The notes under the pieces are model-generated. The model saw only the letters and a program-made list of their open reading frames with translations. It had not been told where the DNA came from and did not search any database. Below, piece after piece: positions 47,939 to 58,300 of a stretch of DNA of 64,000 nucleotides. The stretch is from Methylobacterium longum (lineage in GTDB: Bacteria; Pseudomonadota; Alphaproteobacteria; Rhizobiales; Beijerinckiaceae). A program made the position numbers and the translations under genes. The stretch lies in the NCBI RefSeq assembly GCF_022179385.1, contig NZ_BPQS01000011.1, forward strand, positions 1 to 64,000, in the 5' to 3' direction. Position 1 is the stretch's first letter. Every line of letters starts with the position of its first letter.

Positions 47939-48844
47939 TCAGCGTGCGTAGAACGCCGGATCCGCCTCGTCGGTCGGGTGCGCGAACGCCCAGCGCAGGG
48001 CGGAGGAGAGCGGCACGTTGTAGTTGAGGCCGCGCGGCGGCACGGGCTTCAGGAACCAGCGATCGTAGATCGTCGCGATCTCGGCGCTGCGGTAGAGGTC
48101 GGCGGTCGCCCGGTCGACCACCGCCTTGAACGCCGGATCGTCCCGGCGCAGCATGATCCCGTAGGGCTCCGGGTTCGACAGGGTCTCCTGGCTGACCACG
48201 TAGGCGGCGGGATCCTTGGATTGGGCCGCGACGACGCTGAGCTGCACGTCGTCCATGACGAAGGCCGCCGCCCGGCCGGTCTCCACGAGGAGGAAGGCCT
48301 CCGGAACATCCTTGGCGGCGATCACCGTGATGCCGAGCTTCCGCTCGTTGTTGGCCTTGATCAGCATCAGGATGTTGGTGGATCCGGCCACCGACGCGAC
48401 GGTCTTGCCCCGCAGGTCGTCCAGCCCGGCGATATTCTGGTCCTTCTTCGACACGAAGCGCGTCGCCGTCAGGAAGTGGGTGTTGGTGAAGGCCACCTGC
48501 TTCTTGCGGTCGGCGTTGTTGGTCGTGGTCCCGCATTCGAGGTCGACGGTTCCGTTGGTGATCAGCGGGATCCGCGACGAGGAGTTGACGAACTCCATGG
48601 CGACGCCGAGGGCGGGCATCTTCAGCTCGCGCTTCACCGCCTCGGCGATCTTCAGGCAGATGTCGACCGCGAAGCCCACGACCTTCTGGTTCTGATCGAG
48701 GTAGCTGAACGGAGGCGCGGTATCCCGCACGCCGAGCACCAACCTGTTGCTGTCCTGGATCTTCCTGAGAGTGCCGGTGCGTTCGCCCGCCTGGGCGGAT
48801 GTGCCGAGAAGAAGGGCGGCGAGGACGGGAGCGAGCAGACGCAT
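47939..48844 (-). CDS. Amino-acid ABC transporter substrate-binding protein (GltI-like)
   Basis: A 301-residue periplasmic binding protein. A signal peptide (about 1-19, cleaved after SAQA) is followed by the class 3 binding fold: VLGVRDTAPPFSYLDQ, VVGFAVDICLKIAEAVK, LITNGTVDLECGTTTNNADR and GKTVASVAGSTN. The TNGTVDLECGTTTN block is typical of glutamate/aspartate-binding proteins. ATG 48844 begins the signal peptide. Permease and ATPase genes are absent from this region, so it is an orphan component. Confidence 0.88.
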   Translation of the reverse strand: MRLLAPVLAALLLGTSAQAGERTGTLRKIQDSNRLVLGVRDTAPPFSYLDQNQKVVGFAVDICLKIAEAVKRELKMPALGVAMEFVNSSSRIPLITNGTVDLECGTTTNNADRKKQVAFTNTHFLTATRFVSKKDQNIAGLDDLRGKTVASVAGSTNILMLIKANNERKLGITVIAAKDVPEAFLLVETGRAAAFVMDDVQLSVVAAQSKDPAAYVVSQETLSNPEPYGIMLRRDDPAFKAVVDRATADLYRSAEIATIYDRWFLKPVPPRGLNYNVPLSSALRWAFAHPTDEADPAFYAR

Positions 48845-48954
48845 GGGCGGGGCTGTTCCAGTGGCGCGGTGGGAGAACCGGATCCGTCGGCCGGGAGCCC
48901 GACCGCGCACCGGATCGAGCTCCCGATGGCCTCAGCAAGAGTCCGGCCGCGCGC

Positions 48955-49626
48955 TCACGTGGCCGCGGCGGCATCGGCCGCGGCGGCATTGGCTTCGGCG
49001 GCATGGGTCTCGGCAAGCTGCGCATCCGCCGCCGCGACCTTCCGGGACGCCGGTCGGGACCGGATCCGCTCCACATAGGCGGCCAGGACCGGCGCGGGCT
49101 CGACGAGACCGAAGCCCATCGTCCAGCCCAACGCGCCGCCCCACAGGATGTCGGCCGCGCTGAAGCGCTCGCCCAGCAGGTACGGACCCGGCGTCAGCGC
49201 CCCCGTGATGCCCGCGATAACGCTGTCGTAATCGGCGTAGGCCGACAGGCCCCGGGGGCCCGGCTCCCGCTTCAGGTGGCGGTCGATCACCGCAGGCTCG
49301 TAGCAGGACCCGTAGAACACCATCCAGCGCAGGTAGGTCGCGCGTGCCGGGTCGGTCGCCGCAGGGGCGAGACCGGCCTCCGGGAACAGATCGGCGAGGT
49401 AGAGGTAGACGGCGGCCTGCTCAGTCACCAAGGCCTCGCCGTGGCGGATGGCCGGCACCTTCGCCATCGGGTTGATCGCTCGGTAGGCGTCCCGGAGATG
49501 CTCGCCGGCGCGCATGTTGAGCGCGTGCAGCCGGTACGGAACACCCAGCTCCTCGAGCAGCACGCGCACCCCCGATGAGCGCGTATTGGGTGAATGATAG
49601 AACTCAATGTCGGGTTTGTTTGCCAT
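48955..49626 (-). CDS. Glutathione S-transferase
   Basis: A 223-residue two-domain GST. The thioredoxin-like N-terminal domain (about 5-82) has FYHSPNTRSSGVRVLLEEL with candidate catalytic Ser, and KVPAIRHGEALVTEQAAVYLYL including the cis-Pro. The all-helical C-terminal domain has LLGERFSAADILWGGALGW. The last about 20 residues are an Ala/Glu-rich tail (AAEANAAAADAAAAT) absent from most GSTs, coded by a GC-rich imperfect repeat. ATG 49626 is divergent from the response regulator with 188 bp between. Confidence 0.87.
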   Translation of the reverse strand: MANKPDIEFYHSPNTRSSGVRVLLEELGVPYRLHALNMRAGEHLRDAYRAINPMAKVPAIRHGEALVTEQAAVYLYLADLFPEAGLAPAATDPARATYLRWMVFYGSCYEPAVIDRHLKREPGPRGLSAYADYDSVIAGITGALTPGPYLLGERFSAADILWGGALGWTMGFGLVEPAPVLAAYVERIRSRPASRKVAAADAQLAETHAAEANAAAADAAAAT

Positions 49627-49814
49627 ACTGTCCCTGCCAGTATCGTCGATTCGCGCGGCAGCACGCTCTTACCGGGCGGGGGCCGGGTCAACCGCGGTTC
49701 CGGCCGCCGTGGTGCGACGGACCGGAATCGCGGCAGGTGCGTTGGGCGATTGTGCGATGCCGCGCGTTGGGGTGCCGACCGGCGCCGCGCGGGCCGGGGG
49801 TGCGAGTTTTTTCG

Positions 49815-50195
49815 ATGGCGAAGATTCTGTTGGTCGAGGATCACGAAGAGATCTGGGACTTCCTCTCCCGTCGCCTCAAGCGGCGCGGCTACGAGGTGAT
49901 CCTGGCGCATGACGGCGAGGCCGGTGTCCGCCAAGCCCGGTCGGGCCAGCCCGACGTCATCCTGCTCGACATGAACCTCCCGGTCCTCGACGGCTGGTCG
50001 GCCGCCCGTGCGCTGAAATCCGGCTCCGACACCCGGGCGATCCCGATCATCGCGCTCACCGCCCACGCCATGTCGGGGGACCGGGACAAGGCGATCCAGG
50101 CCGGCTGCGACGACTACCATCCGAAGCCCGTCGATTTCTCCAAGCTCCTCAGCCAGATCAGCGCCGCCCTGGGCGAGACCGCGCAGGCGGGCTGA
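49815..50195 (+). CDS. Single-domain response regulator
   Basis: A 126-residue receiver-only protein. The acidic pair is VEDHEE (about 7-10), the phospho-acceptor Asp lies in ILLDMNLP (about 53), and the conserved Thr/Lys are in IIALTAHAM and PKPVDFSKL (Lys about 106). The AHAM and GCDDYHPKPV sequences resemble DivK/CheY-like receivers of alphaproteobacteria. With no output domain, it acts by binding a partner or moving phosphate. It lies 93 bp before the AI-2E permease gene and about 2.2 kb before the LOV kinase, a possible phosphodonor. Confidence 0.9.
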   Translation: MAKILLVEDHEEIWDFLSRRLKRRGYEVILAHDGEAGVRQARSGQPDVILLDMNLPVLDGWSAARALKSGSDTRAIPIIALTAHAMSGDRDKAIQAGCDDYHPKPVDFSKLLSQISAALGETAQAG

Positions 50196-50288
50196 TATGA
50201 CTCCCGACCTGGTTCCCGGCCCCCGCGCCGCCCGTCCCGACGCCGCGGAAGCGGTCGTCCTCCGATCCGAGCCGAGTGGAGCGTCCCG

Positions 50289-52262
50289 TTGAGCGAGGAT
50301 CCCGTCACAGCCCAGCGCCTGCGGGAGGGCCTGCCGGTCATCGTCGCGCTGGCCTCGCTGCTCCTCGTCGTGGGGACGATGGCGGCGCTCTATCTCGGGC
50401 GCGATATCCTCGTGCCCGTGACGCTGGCGATCCTCCTCAGCTTCGTGCTGGTCCCGGCGGTCCGCATGCTGCGGCGGCTGCGCGTGCCGCGCGCGCCCGC
50501 GGTGCTGCTTGTGGTGGTGATCGTGTTCGGCGCCCTGTTCGGGATCGGCAGCCTCATCGCCAGCGAGGCGTCCCAGCTCGCCTCCGACCTGCCGCGCTAC
50601 ACGCAGGTGATGCGCACGAAGATCAAGGACCTGCGCGGCGCGACGGCCGGGACCGGCACGCTCTCGCGCATCGTCGACATGGTGCAGGATCTCAGCGCAA
50701 CCCTGCAGCCGCCGCCAGCCGCGGAGGTCAAGGGCGAGCCCGGTTCGCGCACGCACCCACTCACCGTGGAGCTCACGCCCGCCCGCACCAGCGTCGTCGA
50801 CACGCTGCAGACCTTCGTGGGCCCGGTCCTCCACCCGCTGGCCACGACCGGCCTGATCCTGATCTTCACAATCTTCATCCTGCTCCAGCGCGAGGACCTG
50901 CGGAACCGCGCGATCAAGCTCGCGGGCGGCTCGGGCGACCTGCGCCGCACAACGGCGGCGATCGACGATGCCACGAGCAGGCTCAGCCGGTTCTTCCTGG
51001 CGCAGCTCGCCCTCAACATCGCCTTCGGCCTGGTGATCGGCGTCGGGCTCTGGATCATCGGCGTGCCGAGCCCGACGCTGTTCGGCGTGCTCGCGGCGAT
51101 CCTGCGCTTCGTGCCCTATATCGGGGCGGCGATCAGCGCGCTGCTGCCGGTGATCCTGGCCGCCGCGGTCGACCCCGGCTGGAGCATGGTCATCGCCACC
51201 GCGGCCCTGTTCCTGGTGGTCGAGCCGATCTGCGGCCACGTGATCGAGCCGCTGCTCTACGGCCATTCCACCGGCCTCTCGCCGGTCGCCGTCATCCTGG
51301 CGGCGACGATCTGGACCTACCTGTGGGGTCCGATCGGCCTCGTTCTGGCCACGCCGCTCACCGTCTGCCTCGTGGTGCTGGGACGGCATGTGGAGCGGCT
51401 CTGGTATCTCGACGTTCTGCTCGGCGACCAGCCCGCGCTCTCGCCCCCCGAGATCTTCTACCAGCGCATGCTGGCCGGCGATCCCGTCGAGGCGATCGAC
51501 CAGGGCTGGCAGTTCCTGAAGGAGCGCGCCCTCGTCACCTACTACGACGAAGTCGCCCTGGCCGGATTGCTGCTCGCGCAGGAGGACCTCTCGCGCGGGA
51601 CGCTTGACCGCGGCCGTCAGGCGGAGGTCGGCGCGGCGATCCGCACGGTGGTGGACCGTCTGGGCACCGCACCGGTCGCGCGGCGGACCAGGCGGGCCGC
51701 CGGACGCAGCCCGGACACCGAGACAGCGGCCGCGCTGGCCGCCGTGGGGCCCGACCGGCAGGTGGCCGGCATCGTGCTGGCCCGGGAGGATCTCGCCCCG
51801 AACTGGCGGAGCGAGGCGCCGGTCCTGTGCGTGTCGAGCCGGGGGCCGTTCGACGAGGCTGCGACCCTGATGCTGAGCCAGATCCTCGGCCGGCACGGGC
51901 TGGCCTCGCAGATCCTGTCGATGGCGGCGATCCGCGCCGGCGAGCGTCCCGACAACCCGGACGGCGTCGCGCTGATCTGCTTCTCCTACCTGGAGCCGGT
52001 GAGCCTGTCGCAGATCCGCTTCACGGTCCGGCAGGCCCGGGCCGCGGTGCCGGGGGTCCGGATCCTCGTCGGATTCTGGAGGGAGCGCGACCCGGCCACC
52101 CTCGACCGCCTGCGCCGGGCGACCTCGGCCGATTTCCTCGTGACGTCGCTGAACGAGGCGCTCTCGGCCGTGCTGAATGCCTGCCGGGAACCGTCCCCCG
52201 CACGCCCCCTGCCGGTGCAGACCGCGGCGCTTCCCAGACCGGTCCGGACGGCGGCGGCGTGA
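50289..52262 (+). CDS. AI-2E family transporter with long soluble C-terminal domain
   Basis: A 657-residue protein. The first about 360 residues are the AI-2E transporter fold with about eight membrane helices, including LLSFVLVPAVRMLRRLRVPRAPAVLL and the C-terminal HVIEPLLYGHSTGLSPVAVILAATIWTYLWG block. A soluble region (about 380-657) follows that is absent from typical 350-residue members. Its later part (about 495-640) has a Rossmann-like pattern, VLCVSSRGPFDEAATLMLSQILGRHG, resembling cobalamin-binding-like domains but lacking the DxHxxG motif. TTG 50289 has GGAG 8 nt before it. The family exports or imports small molecules; the substrate is unknown. Confidence 0.85.
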   Translation: MSEDPVTAQRLREGLPVIVALASLLLVVGTMAALYLGRDILVPVTLAILLSFVLVPAVRMLRRLRVPRAPAVLLVVVIVFGALFGIGSLIASEASQLASDLPRYTQVMRTKIKDLRGATAGTGTLSRIVDMVQDLSATLQPPPAAEVKGEPGSRTHPLTVELTPARTSVVDTLQTFVGPVLHPLATTGLILIFTIFILLQREDLRNRAIKLAGGSGDLRRTTAAIDDATSRLSRFFLAQLALNIAFGLVIGVGLWIIGVPSPTLFGVLAAILRFVPYIGAAISALLPVILAAAVDPGWSMVIATAALFLVVEPICGHVIEPLLYGHSTGLSPVAVILAATIWTYLWGPIGLVLATPLTVCLVVLGRHVERLWYLDVLLGDQPALSPPEIFYQRMLAGDPVEAIDQGWQFLKERALVTYYDEVALAGLLLAQEDLSRGTLDRGRQAEVGAAIRTVVDRLGTAPVARRTRRAAGRSPDTETAAALAAVGPDRQVAGIVLAREDLAPNWRSEAPVLCVSSRGPFDEAATLMLSQILGRHGLASQILSMAAIRAGERPDNPDGVALICFSYLEPVSLSQIRFTVRQARAAVPGVRILVGFWRERDPATLDRLRRATSADFLVTSLNEALSAVLNACREPSPARPLPVQTAALPRPVRTAAA

Positions 52263-52414
52263 GACGACCGGCCTCCCCCGGCCTCTCAACAGGCCTGGCG
52301 CAGCCGACGCAGCGGTGCGGTCGACTTCGCGTTCCGGACAATTACAGTCGCACGCGCCAGGCGGAAGCGGCGCGCCCTCTGCTTCGACGGCCCGGGGAAT
52401 AAAGACCGCCTTCC

Positions 52415-54031
52415 ATGTCCGAGACACCAGAAACCCCGCCGGTCGGACCAAGTCCGCAAGTCCGGGACGGGGCGCCGAGCGACGTCACCGACCGCAAGAG
52501 CGACATCTTCTTCGCGGCGGTCGAGACCACGCGGATGCCGATGATCGTGACCGATCCGCGCCAGCCCGACAATCCGATCATCTTCGCCAACCGGGCCTTC
52601 CTGGCGATGACGGGCTACACGCCCGAGGAGCTGGTCGGCCGCAACTGCCGGTTCCTCCAGGGGCCCGAGACGGACCGCGGGACCGTCGCTCAGGTCCGCA
52701 CGGCGATCGCCGAGAAGCGCGAATTCGCCACCGAGATCCTGAACTACCGCAAGAACGGCTCAACGTTCTGGAACGCCCTGTTCGTCTCACCGGTCTACAA
52801 CGCCGAAGGCGAGCTGGTTTACTACTTCGGCTCCCAGCTCGACGTGTCGCGCCGCCGCGACGCCGAGGAGGCGCTCGGCCAGGCGCAGAAGATGGAGGCG
52901 CTGGGCCAGCTCACCGGCGGCATCGCGCACGATTTCAACAACCTGCTGCAGGTGATCGTCGGCTACGTCGACATCCTCGCGGCCGGCCTGGAGAAGGCGG
53001 ATGCCGACCGCGCCCGCCTCGGGCGCGCCACCGAGAACATCCGTCAGGCCGCGGACCGCGCGACGACCCTGACGCAGCAACTCCTCGCCTTCGCCCGCAA
53101 GCAGCGGCTGGATGGACGCGCCGTCAACCTCAACACCCTGGTCGAGGGCATGGGCGAGATGGTCGCCCGCTCCGTCGGCGAGGCCGTGAAGATCGAACTC
53201 GATCTCGCCAAGGACCTCTGGAACTGCCGCGTCGACCCCACCCAGGCGGAGGTCGCGATCCTCAACGTGCTGATCAACGCCCGCGACGCCATGCCGGACG
53301 GCGGCACCGTGCGGATCACCACCGAGAACAGCGAGGTCGCCTCCGGTGGCGACGTCGGACCGTTGCGCGATGGCCGCTACGTCAGCATCGCGATCCGGGA
53401 CACCGGCACCGGTATCCCGCCGGCCGTGCTGGCGCGGGTGATGGACCCGTTCTTCACCACCAAGGAGGAGGGCAAGGGGACCGGCCTCGGGCTGTCGATG
53501 GTCTACGGTTTCGCCAAACAGTCGGGCGGCGCGGCGCAGGTCGAGTCGACGGTGGGCGAGGGCACGACCGTGCGCCTGTCGTTCCCGGCCACGGACGGCG
53601 CCGTGAAGGCGCCCTCCAAGGTCGCGCTCCGCACGGTGGACCGGCAGGGCACCGAGACGATCCTGATCGTCGACGACCGGGAGGACGTGGCAGAGCTCGC
53701 CCGGACCATCCTGAGGGATTTCGGCTATACGACGCTGACGGCCAGCAATGCCCGCGAAGCGCTGGAGATCCTGGATTCCAGCGGCCGGGTCGATCTCCTG
53801 TTCACCGACCTGATCATGCCGGGCGGCATGAACGGCGTGCTCCTCGCCCGGGAGGCCCGACGTCGCCAGCCCCGGCTCAAGATCCTGCTGGCGACCGGCT
53901 ACGCGGAGGCGAGCCTGGAGCGAACCGATATCGGCGGTTCGGAGTTTGACCTCCTCAACAAGCCTTACCGGCGCACGGAGCTGGTCCGCCGCGTGCGGGC
54001 GATCCTCGACGGGCCGACCGGTGTGGGCTGA
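52415..54031 (+). CDS. LOV-domain blue-light hybrid histidine kinase
   Basis: A 538-residue soluble kinase. The N-terminal LOV domain (about 30-140) contains GRNCRFLQG with the photo-active Cys at residue 78, plus the flavin-contacting residues in [11 protein letters not shown] and GSQLDVS. HisKA with [11 protein letters not shown] (phospho-His about 172), HATPase ([33 protein letters not shown]) and a C-terminal receiver (Asp in FTDLIMPGG, about 465) follow. All photochemical and catalytic residues are intact. It should form a flavin-cysteinyl adduct in blue light. A small gene follows by 17 bp, and the single-domain regulator lies upstream. Confidence 0.95.
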   Translation: MSETPETPPVGPSPQVRDGAPSDVTDRKSDIFFAAVETTRMPMIVTDPRQPDNPIIFANRAFLAMTGYTPEELVGRNCRFLQGPETDRGTVAQVRTAIAEKREFATEILNYRKNGSTFWNALFVSPVYNAEGELVYYFGSQLDVSRRRDAEEALGQAQKMEALGQLTGGIAHDFNNLLQVIVGYVDILAAGLEKADADRARLGRATENIRQAADRATTLTQQLLAFARKQRLDGRAVNLNTLVEGMGEMVARSVGEAVKIELDLAKDLWNCRVDPTQAEVAILNVLINARDAMPDGGTVRITTENSEVASGGDVGPLRDGRYVSIAIRDTGTGIPPAVLARVMDPFFTTKEEGKGTGLGLSMVYGFAKQSGGAAQVESTVGEGTTVRLSFPATDGAVKAPSKVALRTVDRQGTETILIVDDREDVAELARTILRDFGYTTLTASNAREALEILDSSGRVDLLFTDLIMPGGMNGVLLAREARRRQPRLKILLATGYAEASLERTDIGGSEFDLLNKPYRRTELVRRVRAILDGPTGVG

Positions 54032-54048
54032 GCGTCGGGAGATGGTCG

Positions 54049-54363
54049 ATGTCCCAGGGCGACAAGTCGAAGTACACCGACAAACAGAAGCGCAAGGCCG
54101 AGCACATCGCCGAGTCCTACGAATCCCGCGGCGTGCCCGACAAGGAAGCGGAGGCGCGCGCGTGGGCGACCGTCAATAAGGATGACGGCGGCGGCAAGAA
54201 GCCGGGTGGCTCGGGCCGGGGCAAGGCCACCGGGCATCCGGCGGCCCACAAGGGCGGCGCGACCGGGGGCGCGGCATCCGCCGGGCGGACGCCGTCCGAG
54301 CGCTCCGCCTCCGCCAGGAAGGCCGCGGCGACCCGGAAGGCCAACGCGGCGGCGCGCGCCTGA
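54049..54363 (+). CDS. Small basic, KYTDKQKRKAEHIAE-family protein
   Basis: A 104-residue, highly charged protein. The N-terminal half, MSQGDKSKYTDKQKRKAEHI with AESYESRGVPDKEAEARAWA, is a conserved block found across Rhizobiales, often labelled plasmid stabilization protein without support. The second half is a Gly/Ala/Lys/Ser tail rich in basic residues with SERSASARKAAATRKA, suggesting nucleic acid binding or disorder. ATG 54049 has GGGAG 7-8 nt upstream. It sits 17 bp after the LOV kinase, possibly the same mRNA. Function is unknown. Confidence 0.8.
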   Translation: MSQGDKSKYTDKQKRKAEHIAESYESRGVPDKEAEARAWATVNKDDGGGKKPGGSGRGKATGHPAAHKGGATGGAASAGRTPSERSASARKAAATRKANAAARA

Positions 54364-54426
54364 GACGGATCGAGCGGCACCGGCGAAGCCGCGCGGCCCT
54401 CGCGGGTCGCCCGACCGGAGGCGGCC

Positions 54427-55347
54427 TCATCCCCTCCGCTCCGCGAGCTTGACCAATGTGTGCAGCATCCGATTGGCCGGCGTCGGGATGCCGAGGGCCG
54501 CCCCCTTGCGCACGACGTAGCCGTTGAGGTGGTCGATCTCGCTGGGGCGGCCTCGGGCCAAGTCCTGCGCGGTTGACGAGCGCTGATCGGCCATCGTCTC
54601 GCTGAGTGCCATGACGCCGTCGAAGATATCGGGTTGCACCGTTACGCCGGCGGCTCCGGCGACGGCGACGCATTCCCGCACCACATCGGCCATGGACGCG
54701 ACGACGCCCTCCCCCTGGACGAGCCGGCCGTAGGGCAGTTGCGTCAGCGCCGAGAGGGCGTTGTAGGCGCAGTTCAGGATCAGCTTGCCCCAGAGGGCGT
54801 CGAGGGCGCGTGCCGACACGGTGGTCGGGATGCCGGCCGCCGCGAAGGCGGCGGCGAATCCCTCGCTCGCCTCCGACGCACCGAGGATCAGGTCGCCCCG
54901 CCCGTTGTGCCGGACGCGGCCCGCCCCGGCCATCGCGGTGGCGACGTAGACCGCCACCGGCACGACCGGCCGTCCGAGGACCGCGGAGAGGCGCTCGGCA
55001 TTGTCGACGCCGTTCTGGAGGCTGAGGATCGTGGCGGACGGATCGAGATGCGGCGCGATCATCGCGCCGGCCGCTTCGGTATCGCCGGACTTGACGCAGA
55101 CCAGCACGAGATCGGCGCCCGCGACGCCGTTGCCCTCGGTGGTCGCCCGCACGGGGACCGAGGCGGTTCCCGCCGCGCTGTCCAGCACCAGACCGTCCGA
55201 CCCCACCGCCGCGACCAGGGCCGGGCGGCCGATCAGCGTCACCGTGTGGCCGGCCTTCGCCAGGACAAATCCGTAGTAGCAGCCGACCGCGCCGGCCCCC
55301 ACGACGGCGACGTTCATGACGGCGTCGTCCATGCGGGTCCGGCTCAT
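54427..55347 (-). CDS. 2-dehydropantoate 2-reductase family protein
   Basis: A 306-residue NADP-dependent reductase of the ApbA/PanE family. Motifs are the Rossmann VAVVGAGAVGCYYGFVLA (about 12-29), LVLVCVKSGDTEAA, SLQNGVDNAERL, the catalytic Lys in LWGKLILNCAYNALSAL (about 178) and RGRPSEIDHLNGYVVRKGA. It reduces ketopantoate to pantoate in CoA synthesis, or another 2-oxo acid. ATG 55347 overlaps the upstream oxidoreductase stop by ATGA; ATG 55317 is an alternative closer to the Rossmann strand. Coupling to a D-2-hydroxyacid-dehydrogenase-like gene suggests joint 2-oxo/hydroxy-acid metabolism. Confidence 0.87.
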   Translation of the reverse strand: MSRTRMDDAVMNVAVVGAGAVGCYYGFVLAKAGHTVTLIGRPALVAAVGSDGLVLDSAAGTASVPVRATTEGNGVAGADLVLVCVKSGDTEAAGAMIAPHLDPSATILSLQNGVDNAERLSAVLGRPVVPVAVYVATAMAGAGRVRHNGRGDLILGASEASEGFAAAFAAAGIPTTVSARALDALWGKLILNCAYNALSALTQLPYGRLVQGEGVVASMADVVRECVAVAGAAGVTVQPDIFDGVMALSETMADQRSSTAQDLARGRPSEIDHLNGYVVRKGAALGIPTPANRMLHTLVKLAERRG

Positions 55348-58300
55348 CGCGCTGCGGCCGCCGCGCGCTCGGGATGAAACGGCGCCGTGCCCACGGCGCT
55401 CCGGCCGACATGGTCGAGCAGCGCCTGGGCCGGGTGGCGCAGCCGCACGCCGTCGACGAGCTTGGCCTGCGACCGGCAGGAATAGCCGTCGGCCAGGAGG
55501 GTGCAACCGGGAGCCTCAGACACGTGTCGGCCCCAGCTCAGGTTGTAGATCGCCTTCGAGGTGGCGCGGTGGCGTGCCTCGTGGCCGTAGGTCCCGGCCA
55601 TGCCGCAGCAGCCGGAGGCCGGAACGTCGAGCCGCAGCCCGAGATGGGCGAACAGCGCCTGCCAGTCCCGGACCGCACCCGGCGCGTTGGTGCGCTCGGT
55701 GCAGTGGGGCAGCAGGCGCATGCGTGCGTCGCCCTGGCGCGGCGCGATCCGGTCGAGCCGGGTCGCCAGCCATTCCTGCAGGAGCTGGACCTTCGGCAGG
55801 TCTCCGCTGCCGAGCGCCTGCGCGTACTCGGACCGGTAGGTCAGCGTCATGGAGGGGTCGATCCCGACGAGGGGCACGCCCTGGCGCGCGAAGTCCCGGA
55901 GCATCGCGGCGTTCGACCGGGCGACGGCCGCGAACCGGGCCAGGAATCCGTGCACGTGCAGCGGCTTGCCGTTCGGGCGGTAGGGCACGAGCCAGGGCTT
56001 GAAGCCCAGCGCGATGAGCAGCGCGCAGCTGTCGGCCACGACCTCCGCGTCGAAGTGGCTGGTGAACGCGTCCTGCACCACCAGCACCGAGGCCTCGCGC
56101 TCCTGCGGGTCCAGCCGGGCCAAAACCTCCGGTGTCGCCACCGTGACGCCGAGACCGGCCAACCGCGCCTTGAGATCGACCGGCGACAGGGCGGGGATCT
56201 CGACCAGTCCGGCCTTGGCCAGGAGCAATCGCGCCATCGGATTGCTCAGGAGCGCGTTGCTCAGGCGCGGCCACCGCGCCGCCAGCGGCAGGAGCGGCTC
56301 GAGGGCCGCCACGAGGTGATCCTTGAGGGGGCGGGCATAGCGGGTGTGGTACAGGGCCAGGAACTTGGCCCGGAAGGTCGGCACATCGACCTTGATCGGG
56401 CAGGAGCCCGTGCAGGACTTGCAGGCGAGGCAGCCGTCCATCGCCTCCTTGACGGCATGGGAGAAATCCTCCGTCTCGGACCGTCGCCGGACCGCGCTCC
56501 GCAGGGTGGCCGCCACCTCGCGGAGCCACCCGGCGCGCTGCCGCGCCAGTTCGGCGGTCGGATCGGCGCCCTCCGCCGCGGCGCGCCGCAGCCATTCGCG
56601 CATCAGCGAGGCCCGGCCCTTGGGCGAATGCCGGCGCTCCCGGGTCGCCTTCCACGACGGGCACATGGCTTCGTCGGCATCGAAGCTGAAGCAGGCGCCG
56701 TTGCCGTTGCAGTGGAGCGCCTCGTCGAAACTCTGTCGGACCGGGGTCGGGATGGTGCGATCCTGCTCGCCCCTGCGCGGCACCCCGTCGATCCGGGTCA
56801 GGTCGTGCCCCTTCGCCGAGGCGATCTTGCCCGGATTCATCCGGTCGCCCGGGTCGAAGGCGCGCTTGACGGCCTCCAGCGCGGGCATGAGCGGTCCGAA
56901 GGTCGCGGGCACGAACTCGGAGCGGAAGCCCTTGCCGTGCTCGCCCCAGAGCAGGCCGCCGTACTTGGCGGTGAGCGCCACCACGCCCTCGGTGACCTCG
57001 CGGATCAGGCGGTTCTGGTCCGGGTCCTTCAGGTCGATCGCCGGCCGCACGTGCAGCACGCCGGCATCGACGTGGCCGAACATGCCGTAGCGCAGGCCCT
57101 TGCCGTCGAGGAGCGCCCGGAACTCAGCGATGAAGTCGGCGAGCCGTTCCGGCGGGACCGCCGTATCCTCCACGAAGGGGATCGGGCGGGCGTCGCCCTT
57201 GGCGGCGCCCAGCAGGCCCACCGCCTTCTTGCGCATCGTCCAGAGCCGCTCGATCGCCTCGCCGCGCCCGATGGTGAAGCCCAGGCGCTTCGTGTCGGTA
57301 CCGCGCTCGGCCTCCAGCAACCCGGTGAGCCGCCCGAGCGCGGCTTCGACGGCGCCTTCGTCGTCGCCCACGAATTCCACGAGGTTGATGCCGTCCACCG
57401 GCCGCCCGGCCGGATCGTCGGGGAAGAAGGCCCGCACTTCGGCCCAGATCGGATCCTTGCGGGCCAGCGCCAGCACGGTCGAGTCGATGGTCTCCACCGA
57501 GGCGGCGCCGAACGGCAGCAGCGCCTGTGCGTCGCGGAGCGCGGCGTCGAAATCGATGTACGAGAGCGCCACCAGGACCGACGCCTTCGGGATCGGCAGC
57601 ACGTTGAGCCGCGCCTCGGCGATCAGCGCCAGCGTCCCTTCGGATCCGCAGAGCACGCTCTTGAGGTCGAAGCGCCCCGACGCGTCGCGCAGATGGGCGA
57701 GGTCGTAGCCGGTGAGGCAGCGGTTGAGCTTGGGGAAGCGCTCGGCGATCAGGGCCGCGTTCTCGGTGGCGACGGCGTCGACGGCGCGGTGGATCTCGCC
57801 GACGCGGTCGTTGCGCGCCTTGGCGGCTTCCAGGCCCGCCGCGTCCAGCGGCTCGGCGGTCCAGACCGTGCCGTCGGTGAGCACGCAGCTCAGCGCCAGG
57901 ACATGGTCCCGGGTCTTGCCGTACAGGCACGAGCCCTGCCCGCAGGCATCGGTGGAGATCATGCCGCCGAGGGTGGCGCGGTTCGAGGTCGAGAGTTCGG
58001 GCGCGAAGAACAGGCCGTGCTTGGCGAGTTCCCGGTTGAGTTGGTCCTTCACCACCCCCGGCTCGACCCGGACCGTACGGCCGGCGACGTCGATCTCCAG
58101 GATGCGGTTCATGTGCCGGGACGTATCGACCATGAGGCCGTGGCCCAGCGACTGCCCGTTGGTGCCGGTCGCCCCGCCCCGCGGCCGGATCACGATCTCG
58201 GAGAACCGGGGATCCTCCAGAAGCTTGGCGATGCGGACGAGGTCGTCGCGGCTGCGCGGGAAGGCCACGGCTCCCGGCTCCACCTGGTAGATCGAGTTGT

